Assembly (NCBI GenBank): GCA_027186245.1
Contig: CP114488.1
Span: 2,182,501-2,246,500, forward strand
Reading direction: 5' to 3'
Source: Coriaria nepalensis
Lineage: Eukaryota; Streptophyta; Magnoliopsida; Cucurbitales; Coriariaceae
DNA: 64,000 bases
Below the pieces are notes generated by a model. The model saw only the letters and a list, made by a program, of their open reading frames with translations. It was not told where the DNA came from and ran no database searches. Both the position numbers and the translations under genes were made by a program. Positions 23,845 through 36,055 of the stretch are shown here, one piece after another; within the stretch, counting starts at the first letter, position 1, and each line of letters begins with the position of its first letter.

Positions 23845-24594
23845 TATATTGTTGGTTTTTCCCTATGTTCTCACTTCATGATCTATTTTTGGGACCTAGC
23901 TAATTGTTATTGCTACATACCAAAAAGGCGTCATTAAAGAACGAATAAAGTGGTTGAGCTAGTCACTTAGCTTATTTAGTGTTAGACTAGATAATTGGTC
24001 AACTTACTTTCTATCAAATAGTAAACAATTAATAATTGGATCCTCTGCTTTTCTTTTGAAATTCACTTTTGTAGTGAAATATGCAAAACAACAAAAGGAT
24101 TTCCCATAAACAATCCGATTACGAGAACTTTTAATATATACCTTACGCAGCTTAGTCCATTCAGGACCCTGAATGCCCATGGCTATGTCAGAGAGGCCAT
24201 AGGTGGTGGGAATGGCAGCAATGGGTGGGTCACGGTTCGCGAAAATGGTGTCTTGGTCACGGACTATTTGCTTCACAAGCTCGGGTGAGCTAACCACTAC
24301 AGCAAGTCTAGATCCAAGATGAAGCTTGTAGATTGGGCCATAAGTGTGAACCAAATCGGTGAAAATCCGGTGAAGGTTTACGCCCAAGAAGGGGATGTAG
24401 CCAACTATGGGGAGGCCAGAAGGGCCGGGTGGTAATGGAGGAGATGTTTTCGTTAGCTTCTTGGCTACCCATATGAGCCAGATTAGCACAGAAATTGTTG
24501 CGAACAAAATTGTGAGATTTGCTCTTGAAAGTGTGTCTTTCTCATTAATGAAACTAGGCAGCAAAGACATGATTGAATTGTCTGAGTTAGACAT
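22480..24594 (-). CDS. CYP706-like cytochrome P450 monooxygenase, intact
   Basis: Three exons on the minus strand: 24594-24142, 23693-23178 and 23091-22480, with GT-AG introns of 448 and 86 bases, both phase 0; 526 residues. An N-terminal hydrophobic segment (about 28-47) anchors it in the ER membrane, followed by a PPLPPGPSGLPIVGYIPFLG hinge. Core motifs: GPEWTKLRK, NVSDFFPKLAWFD, I-helix ASTDTT (328-333), K-helix E385-R388 (KETMR), FRPERF (438-443), heme loop FGSGRRICAG with Cys469, and C-terminal AIPTPRF. These match CYP706 family members, which oxidise terpenes or phenolic/other small molecules; the substrate here is unknown. Two oddities: the usual I-helix glycine before T-D-T is serine, and the first intron, after LRK, is absent from the paralogue at 10627-12403. 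The start ATG is the only one before the anchor. It has every feature of a working gene. Confidence 0.93.
23807..23849. repeat. Poly-A plus (TA)n microsatellite in P450 intron 1
   Basis: About 22 A followed by about 10 TA units, inside the first intron of the intact CYP706 gene. Likely polymorphic. Confidence 0.9.
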
Positions 24595-24642
24595 TTTTGA
24601 TATGTTTTCTTTTTTATGAAAGGTTATAGAGGTGGACGTGAG

Positions 24643-24650
24643 CTTTTATA
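24643..24650 (-). promoter_or_regulatory. Putative TATA box of intact CYP706 gene
   Basis: The minus strand reads GCTATAAAAGC about 49 bases before the ATG, a near-consensus plant TATA box. A leader of about 20 bases would follow. Confidence 0.6.
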
Positions 24651-27630
24651 GCTCAAATTTTTAGTTGAAAATCAGATGATCAAGTCTAAGTCAAACAATG
24701 GCCAAAAAAGATTGTCCAAGTCGATCATAGGGAAATAAATAAAATAATATCAATCATTGAATTCCAAGGTCGAATACGTACGTAAGTTGGATCCATTAAC
24801 TTACTATATCGCCAATTCTGAACAAGTCTTAGCCCATTGTACTGCAATCTACGGGTAAATTAGACTCAAGTCCCTGACTTTTCTCTTAAGAGTTGCTTAA
24901 ATTTATAAAACTACACTTACATCCTTTAAAATTTTATAAATTTAAATTAAATCCCTAATTTCTAAATTGAGTTGAAAAATTTAAAGATCTAGTCACATAT
25001 CACACACGTGAACATTATATACTCCACTTTGCAAATCCAGATTGTTCAAGATATTAGTTCAAAATCGGATAAAAATAAGTTATTTATATAAATAGATCGG
25101 GCAAAAAATTATAATCAAACTAATCTTTAAATAGATTAGATTTATAACATTTTTTTAATAAATTTAAAAAATTAAGATCTTAAGCCTAATTAATGAAAGT
25201 TAGAGGAGGCAAATCTAATTTCATAAATTTGAGAAAATTAAGTCAAATATAATGAAAATTCAAAAAAATTAAATCTAATTTACTCGATATTTTATAATCG
25301 TTGCACACGAGCTAGCAGTTACAATTTTTAAATATAATTTTTCCGGCGGGTTTGGTGGGGCTAATTTTTCATTTTGCATGGCAGGTTTGGGGGGCTAGTT
25401 AAAACTATGATGTGAAATCATCTAAACATCCTAAACCTTAATCAGCTAAATGTAATCGGAAAAAAATATAATGTTATATTACTCAATCACACACGTTTAA
25501 ATATTATAGTTTTTTTTTTTTTTTCCTACAAAGAAATTGTTATTATTTTACTCCCTCCGACGTATACATGATGACATGCTTCCCCTCCTCTCCATCTGGT
25601 CCTTTTTTCTTTTCTGAAAATAAATAAAAATAAACAATAAACAATAAACAATAAACAATAAATAAAAAGGAAGGAAGGAAGGAAGGATCACATGTTCATC
25701 ACATGCCCCTGTTTATTTTTCAACATGGAATTAATAGTCTAAAGTGCGAAGATATTTAACGTAGTCAACACGTTTGAATCGCCAGTAAGATTTTACGAAA
25801 TTTACATGTATATTTGAATTTCAATAATATATGTTTGAAGTCACGTGTCACACGCGACCTAGTTTATATTAACATGGGGTTTCAACGGGTTATAAAATTC
25901 GGAGTTTGGATTGTATTTACAATGGGGTTAAATTAAAGTTTATAATATTATACATACACAAAAATTATTAGAGATTAAGATTAAGATTAAGTATTTTTAC
26001 TAAGCCAAAATGAAGAGCTTGAAGAAACAGTAAATATAATAAAATAGATATCATTTCATCATAACATTTTTACTCATAATTTTTATCTTATTCTCCTCGA
26101 CTAATCAAATATTAGTAATTATGATATTCTAAATTAACTAAAATATCATAAATTGAAAAATATCTTTGTTACAAACTTTATTGCGGCTGTAAATTTTTTG
26201 GCCCATCAAAAAAATGTTATAGTTTGAGTTGGGAAGGAGAGACTATTCAATTTATTACATACTTTTACGTACTTTAGGGCTTCATTTTTCAACAATCTTA
26301 GGAAAAATAAACCTTATGCATTTATATGTCTTCTTAAAAAGTTAATTCCCAAACTAGAGTTTTGATAAATTCGTGTTTAGTCTAAAGCGTTTGAAGAAGT
26401 AGTAGTGACATCTCGAATGCCAAAATATCCCAATACTATTTTTATACATTATAGAAGAAAAATAGAATATTAATTAGACATCTTTACTTTGTCCAAAATT
26501 TAATCAAACTTGAAATAATTACCTGTCAGATTAATAAGTAATTAAGTTCCAAATTCCAACGTTGTTTATCATGAACTCACCGCAACGGTCGTGTAATAGT
26601 GTGAAACTTTGAAGTTTCAAGGTTTGACAGTATTTTACCATTACATGTAGATCCATTCAAGGGTCCTCTGAATGAGTCCATATTATCTGCATATTCAAAA
26701 TTATTATTTATCTGTGCATATAATAATTGCTAACTCTATTAACTCACTTTCTTCTTCTTTTTTTTTTTCCTTCTTTTGATGTATCCGGACAAGTAAAGCT
26801 ATAGTTCTAAGTATTAGAATTCATATGAATTTGAGATCTCCAGATAATTTTTACTTAGGGTGAGTCTTGACCAATCAAGCAAGATTATTGCTTTAAGCTT
26901 TTTTTTTTGGATGGATCTTATGCACATTAAGAATTAGATCAGCTCAATAAAACCAGTCATATTTATAGTTGGCTTAATCAAAAAAAAAAAAAAAAAATCA
27001 TACATATATCTGATTTCTATTAAACTAGTTCACAATTCTTTAACAGGATCACTCAAACAGCTTCTCTTATTTCTCCTTGTAGAAAAAAAAAAGTAATAAA
27101 GAAATGTAAATCATTAAGGAAATAGTTATTTGGACGATCTTCCCCTTATACAATACGCATGTTGAAATAAAGTATGTTTTAATATTTGATATGATTCTTG
27201 GCTAAAATATATAAATATTTGATAAGACTTTTTCTATTATTCCGTTCTTCGACCAATGGGTCGACCAAACGTGCCCACAATTCTAGTCACATCATGTCTA
27301 CATTGGTATGCTATATTAAACTAGTTCTTGTTTATTTGTTAAGCAATGTGAAGGAATTTGTCTTACACTAACAAACGATAGAGTCAATGGTCAACAGAAT
27401 ACCAATGATGAAATTAATAATATCAAATTCCTACTCGTATTCCTATACGTACACAATAAAAGTTATAATATAGTCCTCGATCGACTCCAAAATTCATGAA
27501 ATTTCATCCATACATTAAGAACTGACTAGTAGTATATAACTATGTACACAGCTAATTGTTTTCATGTTCTTCAAAGAAACATTAATTAATGAAATAAATA
27601 CTTATTTTCTACATTCAAACGGGTAATAGA
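24651..27630. other. Gene-free AT-rich spacer
   Basis: I see no gene. It contains T- and A-rich tracts (25510-25525, 26756-26770, 26982-26998), simple repeats at 25631-25687 and unremarkable AT-rich DNA. The 24651-25500 part is the upstream region of the CYP706 gene; no specific regulatory element is evident by eye. Confidence 0.6.
25631..25687. repeat. Compound microsatellite (TAAACAA)n then (AAGG)n
   Basis: Four to five copies of a 7-base unit are followed by about five GGAA/AAGG units. Confidence 0.85.
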
Positions 27631-30340
27631 TTAATCGAACCAAGAATCGTCCAAAAGAGGAGCAGGAGATTCAAATTCACTAGGCCATTCTGAACCGACG
27701 TCTATTTGGTCAAAGACAACAGGATTACATTTTCCATCCTGGCTTTGGTAAATGGCTCGTAACCATAGATTACAGTGCACGAAAACCAGATCGTTGAATT
27801 TTTTGAGATCCGGTTCGGTTCTTTTCCGGGTATGTAAGCTGTCAAATGTGTTCCAATTCCATCTACACAAATGAGAACTGCAAGGTTGGCTCAAAATTCT
27901 TATTGCTGCCCTTTGGAGTGTAGGGATTTCATATCCATATCCAGCCCACCAATCACCTTATTTGGATGTTAAATAATAAAAATATAATCAATATACATTG
28001 AAAGTAATTAATGGAATGAATCAAAGCTAAAATTTTCAAGTCACCCACTATACTTTGACAACTGATCCCTATGTAGTTTGAAAAGAAAGAATCTGATGTA
28101 ACTTTCCCCTGGGAATAATTTGAACGTGTTACATGGTGGAGTAACTAGAGTTGACCTGATAGTAGTCTTCTTGTAATGAGATGATGAAATCTAAGGGGTG
28201 CATAGTTTCCCATTTGATAGTAATAGTATAATATAATTGAGATTTGAGATTTTTTTTTTTTTTAATATGTTGAGTGTAATAATGTAATAAGGTAAGGTTT
28301 CTTGTATTTTGTAGTCATGTTTTTTAAATTCGGTTGAAATAGACTAATCTCCATTCAGCCTAAAATAAAAGTCAACTGGGATTTAATTTTTTTTTTTTTG
28401 AAGTCAGCGGATGACTGAAAGTTTGAAATTTTCAAAGGCTTATTCAAAGTTTAATACTTATTCCTACATGTAGTTTATATTTGTATGAAGTAATCAAATA
28501 AAGAGGCAATGAGAAGGGTTAAGTAGTTTCCCAGCAAATTCAGAGAAATCGCTTTGATTCGTTCTTTAATTTTCATAACAATTTGATACCCAACTAACTA
28601 TTCATATCTATATTCCGACTATGATCATATAAAACTGAGATATAGATCTATCAACTTACCAAAAAACATAAATTTGTGCTTTTGTTATCGTAAGGCAAAG
28701 CTCATACCTGGGGAATTCAATGTTCTCCCCATGATTGCAAATTCAGTACCAAGAGCACCTTGAGCATTGATATATACTGGATGTTCTTTCGTAATTCCGA
28801 TTTTATCTTTCTCCGTAGTAGCCATCTTAGCCATGGCTTCTTGGAACCCATTCCTCATCCTCAAATCGATCTTAGAATAAGTACTGTAGAAAATCGAAGG
28901 GTTGAGAAAAGCCGATGCAGAATGTAAAGATGAGTGAAGAAGTATATTCCATCTCCGATCAATTATTTCCCAAATGGGTATAAAATTCTCTTCAATACCC
29001 TTATAGTATGCCTTGATTAAACCCTTTACTCTCTCCATTCCTTCATATATATATCCCATAGCAGGCATATCCCCATCAACTATTCTCATCACTTTAATGA
29101 GTGGCTCGGATATGGCTACAGCTTCATTCGCATATTTCCAAAATCTCTCCGAATTTATTAAAGATTTCACAGATTGAGCATCCAGGTTTTTACTACACAT
29201 AGAAGAAACCCATTCCCCATGAGAAAACATATGCTTAAGATTTTCTTCCATTATTATGATAGACCTCAAGGAGAGGAAATTAGTCACAAATCTAGTAATC
29301 CTCGGCCGGATCAACTCTTTCCCGCCTGTGAATTTCCTCATCATAGTCAAAGCCCAAGAATGACTATATATAAAACGTGTAATACTCTTTGCCTCTTCTA
29401 ATGCTATACCCACCCGTTCTTGTTTACTAATATCTTCCAACATCTTTTCTATACAATAAGAAGCACAAGGGGACCAAAATATGGAACTATACTTGGCCAT
29501 AAGCATCCTTCCAGCATAGACATAACTTGCAGTACCGTCTGTTATTACCTGAACTACATTTTCTAATCCAACCTCCAGAACAATAGACTCAATCAATTCA
29601 AACAAATAAGTAGAATCATCTTCACGTCCTGACACATCTACTGATTTTAAGAATAGAGCACCCTTCTGACAGGCGACTGAGAATACTACATAGGATTTTG
29701 TCCTATCACATAAAATAGTACAACCCGTTTCTTTCCATTGGAGTTTTAATTTGTTATAAGACTCATTAATCTCGCCTTTTACTTTCTCCAAAAGGCTTGA
29801 TCTCATTTTGTCATAACTCGGGGCTTTATACCCCACTCCACAGTCGGCTATAGCATTCACCATTTCCTGGTAGTAGATAGATTTCGTAGCATTAAACAAA
29901 ATCGAATTGTGAAAAAAAAACAATGCGATTTTGTTATCGGCTCGATCATACTTTTGCCTTCGAGCATGATCAACGGCAGGAAACAAAGATGACGGACATG
30001 TGCTTCCATTTTGACCGCTAGACTCGCCACTAGCCGTAGAAGAGCTGTTTTCTTCACCATTATTAGCTAATAACAAGCCCATCTTATTATCGTGCATGAC
30101 TACTTTCTTGGGAGTTTTCTGTTTCTTGGAAGTGGTTAATACAGTTAGAATATGGTCCCGGACATTGATTGGCACTTGGGTACAAGGGATGATGTCTTTG
30201 TTTTTTATTTGAGCTAAGTGAAACTTCATTCTGTAAACACCTCCACTGAATTCTCTTTGACAATAATTGCATCGGACCTTCTGTCTCGGCGCATCGACAA
30301 GAACGCAGTGTTCCCAACAAGCATCTTTTCCACGAACCAT
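27631..30340 (-). CDS. hAT-transposase-derived protein (BED finger, DUF659, hAT dimerisation)
   Basis: Two exons on the minus strand, 30340-28708 and 27956-27631, with a 751-base GT-AG intron (phase 1); 652 residues. An in-frame TAA lies three codons before the ATG, which fixes the start. A BED-type zinc finger is formed by C24, C27, H41 and C53. A low-complexity Ser-rich linker follows (about 97-116). The DUF659 transposase-core region (about 140-300) contains CTILCD, LFLKSVDVSG, VVQVITDGTASYVYAGRML and a C-x-S-Y-C-x-E-x-MLEDI block. A hAT C-terminal dimerisation region spans the splice (SPG joined to DWWAGYGYEIPTLQRAAIRIL) and ends in an acidic tail. The typical DGWTD motif has become CDRTKS and the CAAHC-like block is CASYC, so transposase activity is unlikely. 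Intact frame, a spliced structure and absent terminal repeats suggest a domesticated nuclear DNA-binding gene; its role is unknown. Confidence 0.88.
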
Positions 30341-30393
30341 ACCGTCTTAATAACAAAGAACTTAACAAGGAAGATTTTTCTTCAACGAAAACT

Positions 30394-31010
30394 CTACAAA
30401 ATAGTTTAAATCAATAACTAAAGCCTGCTTTTAAAAGAAGATCATATCCACGAAAACAAATAATCTCAGTTTTTTGTGTCAGCGATCCGAGTCCCGAGAA
30501 TCATCTATGCTTTTAGAATCACAATGAAAACTCCATTCTACACTACATTTTTCTTTACTCTTTTTAGAAAATTACAGCTACATTGTTCACTACTTAAGTT
30601 CATTAACAACTCCAATTTTTCTTTTAGGTTTTATTTTCCTTTCAGGGAGAAGAGGAATTCGACAATGTTCAAATTCAACATGAATCCTAGCTTAAAATGA
30701 TAAATAAATCAAAACAATTAGTGATTAAAATTCTATCTGACAACAAATCTCATGAGAAGATACCGAAAGCACGAATAATTAATGATTCTAAAATCAAACC
30801 GTGAATTCACATAAATTTAATCAATTTGCTCGAAATCTACAGTTCCGAATTAACAAGTACTATCCAGAGGCAGAGAAAGAGAGGATACCTGGATAACTGG
30901 ATTGAGCACGGCCGGCGATTCGGAGGGGAAGGGGAGAAGCCGAGGAATTGGGAATACCGCGGCGATAATCGAGCGGTTCCTCGCCGATTTGGGGAAAGCG
31001 TGGAAAAATC
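30394..31010 (-). other. Probable 5' UTR exon and leader intron of the hAT-derived gene
   Basis: Upstream of the ATG the minus strand has a GC-rich block (about 31010-30889) ending CCAG followed by GTATCC, a good splice donor. A matching acceptor, TTTTGTAG, lies at 30394. This would give a non-coding first exon and a 495-base leader intron (30888-30394), with the promoter near 31000-31100. The high GC relative to surroundings fits a promoter/first-exon region. Inferred from splice-site patterns only. Confidence 0.45.
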
Positions 31011-31291
31011 GTACAATCTGTAACTTGCACGTGATTGGCACGTTTTCCGGTCGACCTTTTTTCTCTTTTCTTTTTTTCTTGGTGCGGACGAGGCTACGAA
31101 ATTGATGGACTGTTAAGATTTTTTGGGCCATTGATCTTTTGGGCTGTTAAGATTTTCTGTTGAGTTATTGAGAAATTTCAATAGCTTTTTGTTTGTTTAT
31201 AATATAAACCCCCAATTTCAATTAGTGTTAATAGAATGTTGATGTGGCTGTTAAGAGACATCGCAGCAAAAACAATTCATAAATTGACCTA

Positions 31292-31945
31292 ATGAAAACA
31301 GTAATTTCCTTTTTACACCCTTTAAGTTAATTTTGCATTATTTTTAATTTAATCACTCTCCCACTGTTGACCACCACCATTCTTTCCCGCCGCCGCTTAC
31401 CACAAGCCTCGGTCACCCTCTTCTATAAAATTTTTAAGTTTTTAATTATATTCTCTAACTTCATTTAAGTTTTTTTTTTTATTTTCATTTCACCCCAACC
31501 ACCATCACTGATACCTCTATCGCCGACCTTGACCGACAACTTCTTTCTTACCTCCAGACAATGCAAATCAAGATCTTAGTTGTCCAATAAAAAAACCTGA
31601 ATCAAGATCGAGGTTTGTCAATCAGAAAAACTATATCAATACGGAAACCTAGACTTCAGCCTGCATTTTCCCGATTGAACCCTAGGTTTCTTGTTCAATA
31701 AACCCCAGTTTCGATCAAAATATAGCTCTTGATTTGGGTTTTCTTATTAAACAACCGAGATCTCCATTTGTGTGGTTTGGAGGTAGATAGATTTTTCCAG
31801 TTGAGGTTGGAGGCGGAGGGTGCGGCAGCAATATGGGTGGTGGTGGTCTGGGCGAAAAAAATAAAATAAAATTAAGTGAGTTAAAAGAATGTAAAATTCA
31901 ATTAAATGGAGTTAAAATATAAATTACACTTTTATATTGGTTGAA
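31292..31945. mobile_element. Possible MITE with imperfect terminal inverted repeats
   Basis: The left end (31299-31355: GTAATTTCCTTTTTACACC, TTTAAGTTAATTTTGCATT) resembles the reverse complement of the right end (31870-31935: AATGTAAAATTCAATTAAAT, GGAGTTAAAATATAAATTAC). The interior is GC-richer, has no ORF and resembles plant non-autonomous elements. The arms match at roughly three bases in four by eye. Confidence 0.4.
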
Positions 31946-32089
31946 TTTCTAAATCTTCAAACTTTTTTGCTGCCGTGGTGACGTTTCTTAAGGACCATAT
32001 CAATATTCCGTTAAAACTTACTGATAAATAATTAAATCATTAATTTATTTTACTGTTAATATAAATAATATGTATAGATAAAACTTAGA

Positions 32090-32870
32090 TATTTCGGATT
32101 GGATCTTTATTATATTTCAGTTTTCAGGTCTGATACGGATAGATCCGAAAGATATATCCAAAACCGATCTCAATTAATAATTAAATAAATCAAATAACCC
32201 TACAAAAACTATCTTTATCATACATCTATCTCTCTCTCTCTCATCACTTCTCTTTTGCAGAAAACTTCATCTTTCACTGAAAATTAACAGAGAAACAAGA
32301 AGCTTACAAGAGTTTCCATAGCGACAAGGCTTCTCTTCTCTCTCATCCTATCTCTCTCTTCCCTCGCTTCTCCTCCACACTGTCACCATCTCTCTCAAAA
32401 TCCATTGACGTCCTCTCCGAAGTCGAGGAAGGAAAGCCCCTTGGAAGCGGAATTGTGGAGACCTTGCAGGAATCGAATCTCGACGAGCTTGGTCCAGATC
32501 CAATGGAACTTGAAATGAGGTGGCTTGGAGTCCTATTCAAAGCCATCGGAAAGGGAAATGGAGGTGGATTCGAGCTTGGGAGATAGGAAAAGGGTTATCT
32601 GCAAATGGGGAGGTAAAATGGGTGGTTTTGCGTTTGATGGGAAGCTTGAGCGGAGGCTTTAATGGATCAGTGGTCAGGTAGGGTTCGAGATTGGGAACCA
32701 GATAGAACCGAAAACGACCCGGTACCGGACAAGAATATCCGAACGGATCCAGATATTTTTGGATAGATCCGAAAGTTCCTAATATATTTGGATCCAATTC
32801 GAATCCGAACCGATCCGTGCGATGACCATACTTATTAGGCGAAATATTATATTTGGATCCAATTCGCAAA
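32090..32870. repeat. Repeat-like block rich in GGATCCGAAA-type motifs
   Basis: The edges are full of variants of GGATAGATCCGAAAG, GATCCGAACC and CCAATTCGAATCC in both orientations. The middle (32200-32680) includes a CT-rich tract and a non-conserved open frame. Open frames reading ELDPNILGTFGSIQKYLDP come from the repeated motifs. I take it as a non-coding transposon-derived block; no termini found. Confidence 0.4.
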
Positions 32871-33278
32871 TAACCGAAATATTATAGCTTCACAAATTTA
32901 ATCCTTCCAACCGTATTTTTCAACGGTATTCAAACATTCAAGTATGTTTTTCTTGTATAAAAATATTTGTATTAGTTATAATCGCCCAATCTGTTTGTTG
33001 GTGGAGCGAATATAAAGGATATTATTTTTATTTTTTTAGGCGAGTGAATATTTATTCCGCCATGAATATCTATCGGATACTTGAGCAGATATTTGCCTAC
33101 TTTGATTTTTTTTAACAAAAAAAAATGTTTTTAATTTTTTTCGCCTTTAGACTTAAGTAATCGCGATTCAAAAACAGATTTGATCCCTTTTTCCCTTTAA
33201 ACCGTAGCGATGCAGTCGTCTTCTCGCCAAAATGAAGAATTTTGACCTCATCGACCTATAAAATAAATTAACAGTTAT

Positions 33279-33379
33279 GCTAATATACTCATAAGTCATA
33301 ACTGCTAATATACTAATAAGACATAACTGGTTAATATACACATAAGTCATAATTACTAATATACTAATAAATTATACTA
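33279..33379. repeat. Tandem repeat, four units of 25-26 bp
   Basis: Units of the form GCTAATATACTCATAAGTCATAACT start at 33279, 33304, about 33329 and about 33355, with increasing divergence. Confidence 0.85.
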
Positions 33380-34589
33380 ATCTTAATTTATTTAATATAT
33401 AATAATAATTTAATAAATTCATTTTTTTTTATTAATTAATAATGATTAACTCGACGAAAAAAAATTAAATAATTATTTTATATATTCACGGTTATTTAAA
33501 AATATTTATTATTCTTAAAAAAAGAAATTAAAAATAAAATAAATAAACAATTTTTTTTTAAAAAGCAGGTGGTCAGATGGACAACTGCCATAACCGTCCA
33601 CTATAACCATAAAATATGCAGATTACTAATAAATAAAATTTTTTAAATGGATAAAGAATTACTCATTAATATAAGTGACAGATAGCGGATATCTATCCGT
33701 ATAAACCTATGTTTTTCTTTTAGGTTTTGTAGTTTATTCTCGGAGAGATAAAAGCACTATTGTTATTATTTGATCATATGTATAAAACATTTATAAAGTA
33801 CGACTTCTTTTTTAGCAGAGTTTTCTCTATCATGAGAGGAATCACGTGATAAAGGTGTTACTAAATTAACTTTACCTTTTCTTCCTACACTAATTATGAC
33901 GAAAACAATATGTTATCTTACATAATGGCCTCTCAAACTAAAACATTTTAAAAAATATATATATTTGTTATCACTTTTTATGGTCCCCCTTTTATGATTA
34001 TTAATTAATGACACTTTTGGTAATTAGTACTCCCTATATGCTGTTTTTTTATTGATTAAAATCTTAATTTTGGTATAAATTAAGATTTTAAGGGTGTGAA
34101 AAAAAAAAAAAAAAGATCGTCTAGGCTAAATGTGATTGCTTGTAAGCATGTGAAGATCCCACCAATGATGCCTTTTTGAAGCATTGGAAATATTAATCAA
34201 GAATGTATTTCGGCAGAAACTTTTCATAAAGCCAAACATGTTTAATTAATTAAACATATAACGTATTCAAAGTTTCAATAAGAGGGGTTTTTGTTTTTGT
34301 TTTATTTATTTATTTATTATTATTATTATTAACCATACCCGATAGTATCCAGCCTTATAAGGATCGAACTTTGATCGCTTGACTAAAAAGGCACGATCTG
34401 ATATCCATAAAATTGGACAACGAGCTGATACAAATACTCAACCCATCCAACCAAAAATATCTAAAAATTGTATTTCAAAAGAATATTACTCTACCACGTG
34501 AGTCCGACACATACCTAGTTGGCCACAAAAAGAAAAAAAAAACATATTTTGTATCGAACTCAATATCTCGAGTTACATCTAACCTTAAA
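33380..34589. other. AT-rich spacer
   Basis: No coding signal. Includes A-runs at 34099-34114 and a TTA-rich stretch at 34303-34332. Confidence 0.5.
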
Positions 34590-35290
34590 AGACATTACAA
34601 TAAAATAAAAGATGTAAATGAGAAGAGACATTGTATTAAAATATAAATGACATTGTACTGTAATTGAAAGATTTGACTGAATTACATTATGAAAAGAGCA
34701 TGATAGAATACCTACTGGCTTACACCAATCTTAGATACTAAGATCTACTTAGTGATGAATTAATGTGATTGCAAACCTAAGCTAAATTTTGAGCAATGGA
34801 GTGAGTGTCATCACTCGGGTTCAGCAGACATCATGCCTACATCTCTAACAATATGCGAGGGATTTCTTCAAGGCCATAGCCTTAGAAGAGTTTTCAAGGC
34901 GAGGAGCCTCGGAAGAGAGAAAATACTTTTGGGATGGATGGTGTTGGATTGTTTGTTTGATTGTTTTTATCATATCCGATTAGTTTTGTTGTTGTTGCGT
35001 TGTGATTTTTTACATGGCAAGAGGTGTTATTTATAGGTAGCAAGATGGTGGAAGAATTTGAATTTATCGGAAAAAGCCTCTCTAGCTCAAATATTACGAT
35101 TTAGTCCTCGAAAAGTCGCCCTTTTGGTAGTGAGTCCCTTGAATTAGTGAACCTAGCCTTTCTTCCTTTCTTTTTTATAGGTTGGTCCATGAAATTGCTG
35201 GAAACTCTCTTGAATTGGTCAAAGTCCTCTCATATTTTACAGTTCAATCCTTAACTTTTGTGTCCTTAAGCTTTGTGCAATAGCGGAACC
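34590..35290. repeat. Direct repeat A (0.7 kb family)
   Basis: First of three same-orientation copies (A 34590-35290, B 35310-36055, C 39265-40030). Shared landmarks in order: GACATTGTAC, TTACATTATGAAA, TACTAAGATCTACTTA, GAGTGAGTGTCATCACTCG, GAAGAGAGAAAATACTTTTG, a TTGTTGTTGTTG stretch, AGAGGTGTTATTTATAGG and TCAATCCTTAACTTTTGTG. A shares its left edge with C. Likely an LTR or other terminal sequence of a retroelement. Confidence 0.85.
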
Positions 35291-35309
35291 AGGAGCGAAA
35301 GTCACAAGC

Positions 35310-36055
35310 ACATAGTACCATAATTGAGAGATCTGACTTAATTACATTATGAAAGGGGTAGGATAGAATGATGCTCAATGGCTTACATCAGTCTTGGATA
35401 CTAAGATCTACTTAACGAGAAACTAATGTGATTGCAAACCTAAGCTAAATTTTGGGTAATGGGGTGAGTGTGGTCACTCGAGTTCAACAGACATCAAACC
35501 TGCATCTCTAACAATAATCTTGAGAGGGATTTCTTTAGGGCCATAGTCTCAGAAGAGTTTTCAGGGCGAGAAGCCTCGGAAGAGAGAAAATACTTTTGGG
35601 GTGAATGCTGATGGATTATTTGTTTGATTATTTTTATCATGTCTGGTTGGTTCTGTTGTTGTTGTGTTGTGATTTTTTACATGGAAAGAGGTGTTGTTTA
35701 TTGGCAGTAGGTGACTTGGGCAGGAAAAATGGTGAAAGAATCCAAAATTTATCGTAAAAAGCTTCTCTAGTTTGAATTTTACGATTTATTCCTCCAAAAG
35801 TTGCCCTTTTAGTAGTTAGTTCCTTGAATTAGTCAACCTAACTTTTCTTTTTTATAGGTCGGTCCTTGAAATTGTTGAAAATTCTATTGAATTGGTCAAA
35901 GTTCTTTCATATTTTGCAATTCAATCCTTAACTTTTGTGGATTAATCACTCAACTTTGTAAAAGTCTCCACTTTTATACAAATACCCTCAAAAAAGCCTA
36001 AACAATGATCAAATAGTAAGGAATATTCTCATATTATACTCTAGATAAGCCAAAT
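35310..36055. repeat. Direct repeat B, upstream of PMD fragment
   Basis: Second copy, placed in tandem 20 bases after copy A. It runs further right than A and shares with C the tail AAAAGCCT...AGTAAGGAATATTC. With C it brackets the PMD coding remnant, which makes B a candidate 5' LTR. The TG...CA ends could not be defined. Confidence 0.8.

Noticed and set aside
30826..31131. Several 65-93 aa frames on both strands over a GC-rich block
   Set aside because: They overlap the likely promoter and untranslated first exon of the hAT-derived gene. The open frames follow from GC content.
32537..32869. 110-aa minus-strand frame reading ELDPNILGTFGSIQKYLDP
   Set aside because: Comes from clustered GGATCCGAAA-type repeat motifs; no known domain.
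34320..34410. tRNA-like GGATCGAAC word
   Set aside because: No acceptor stem, anticodon arm or A/B box spacing around it. More likely transposon-derived.
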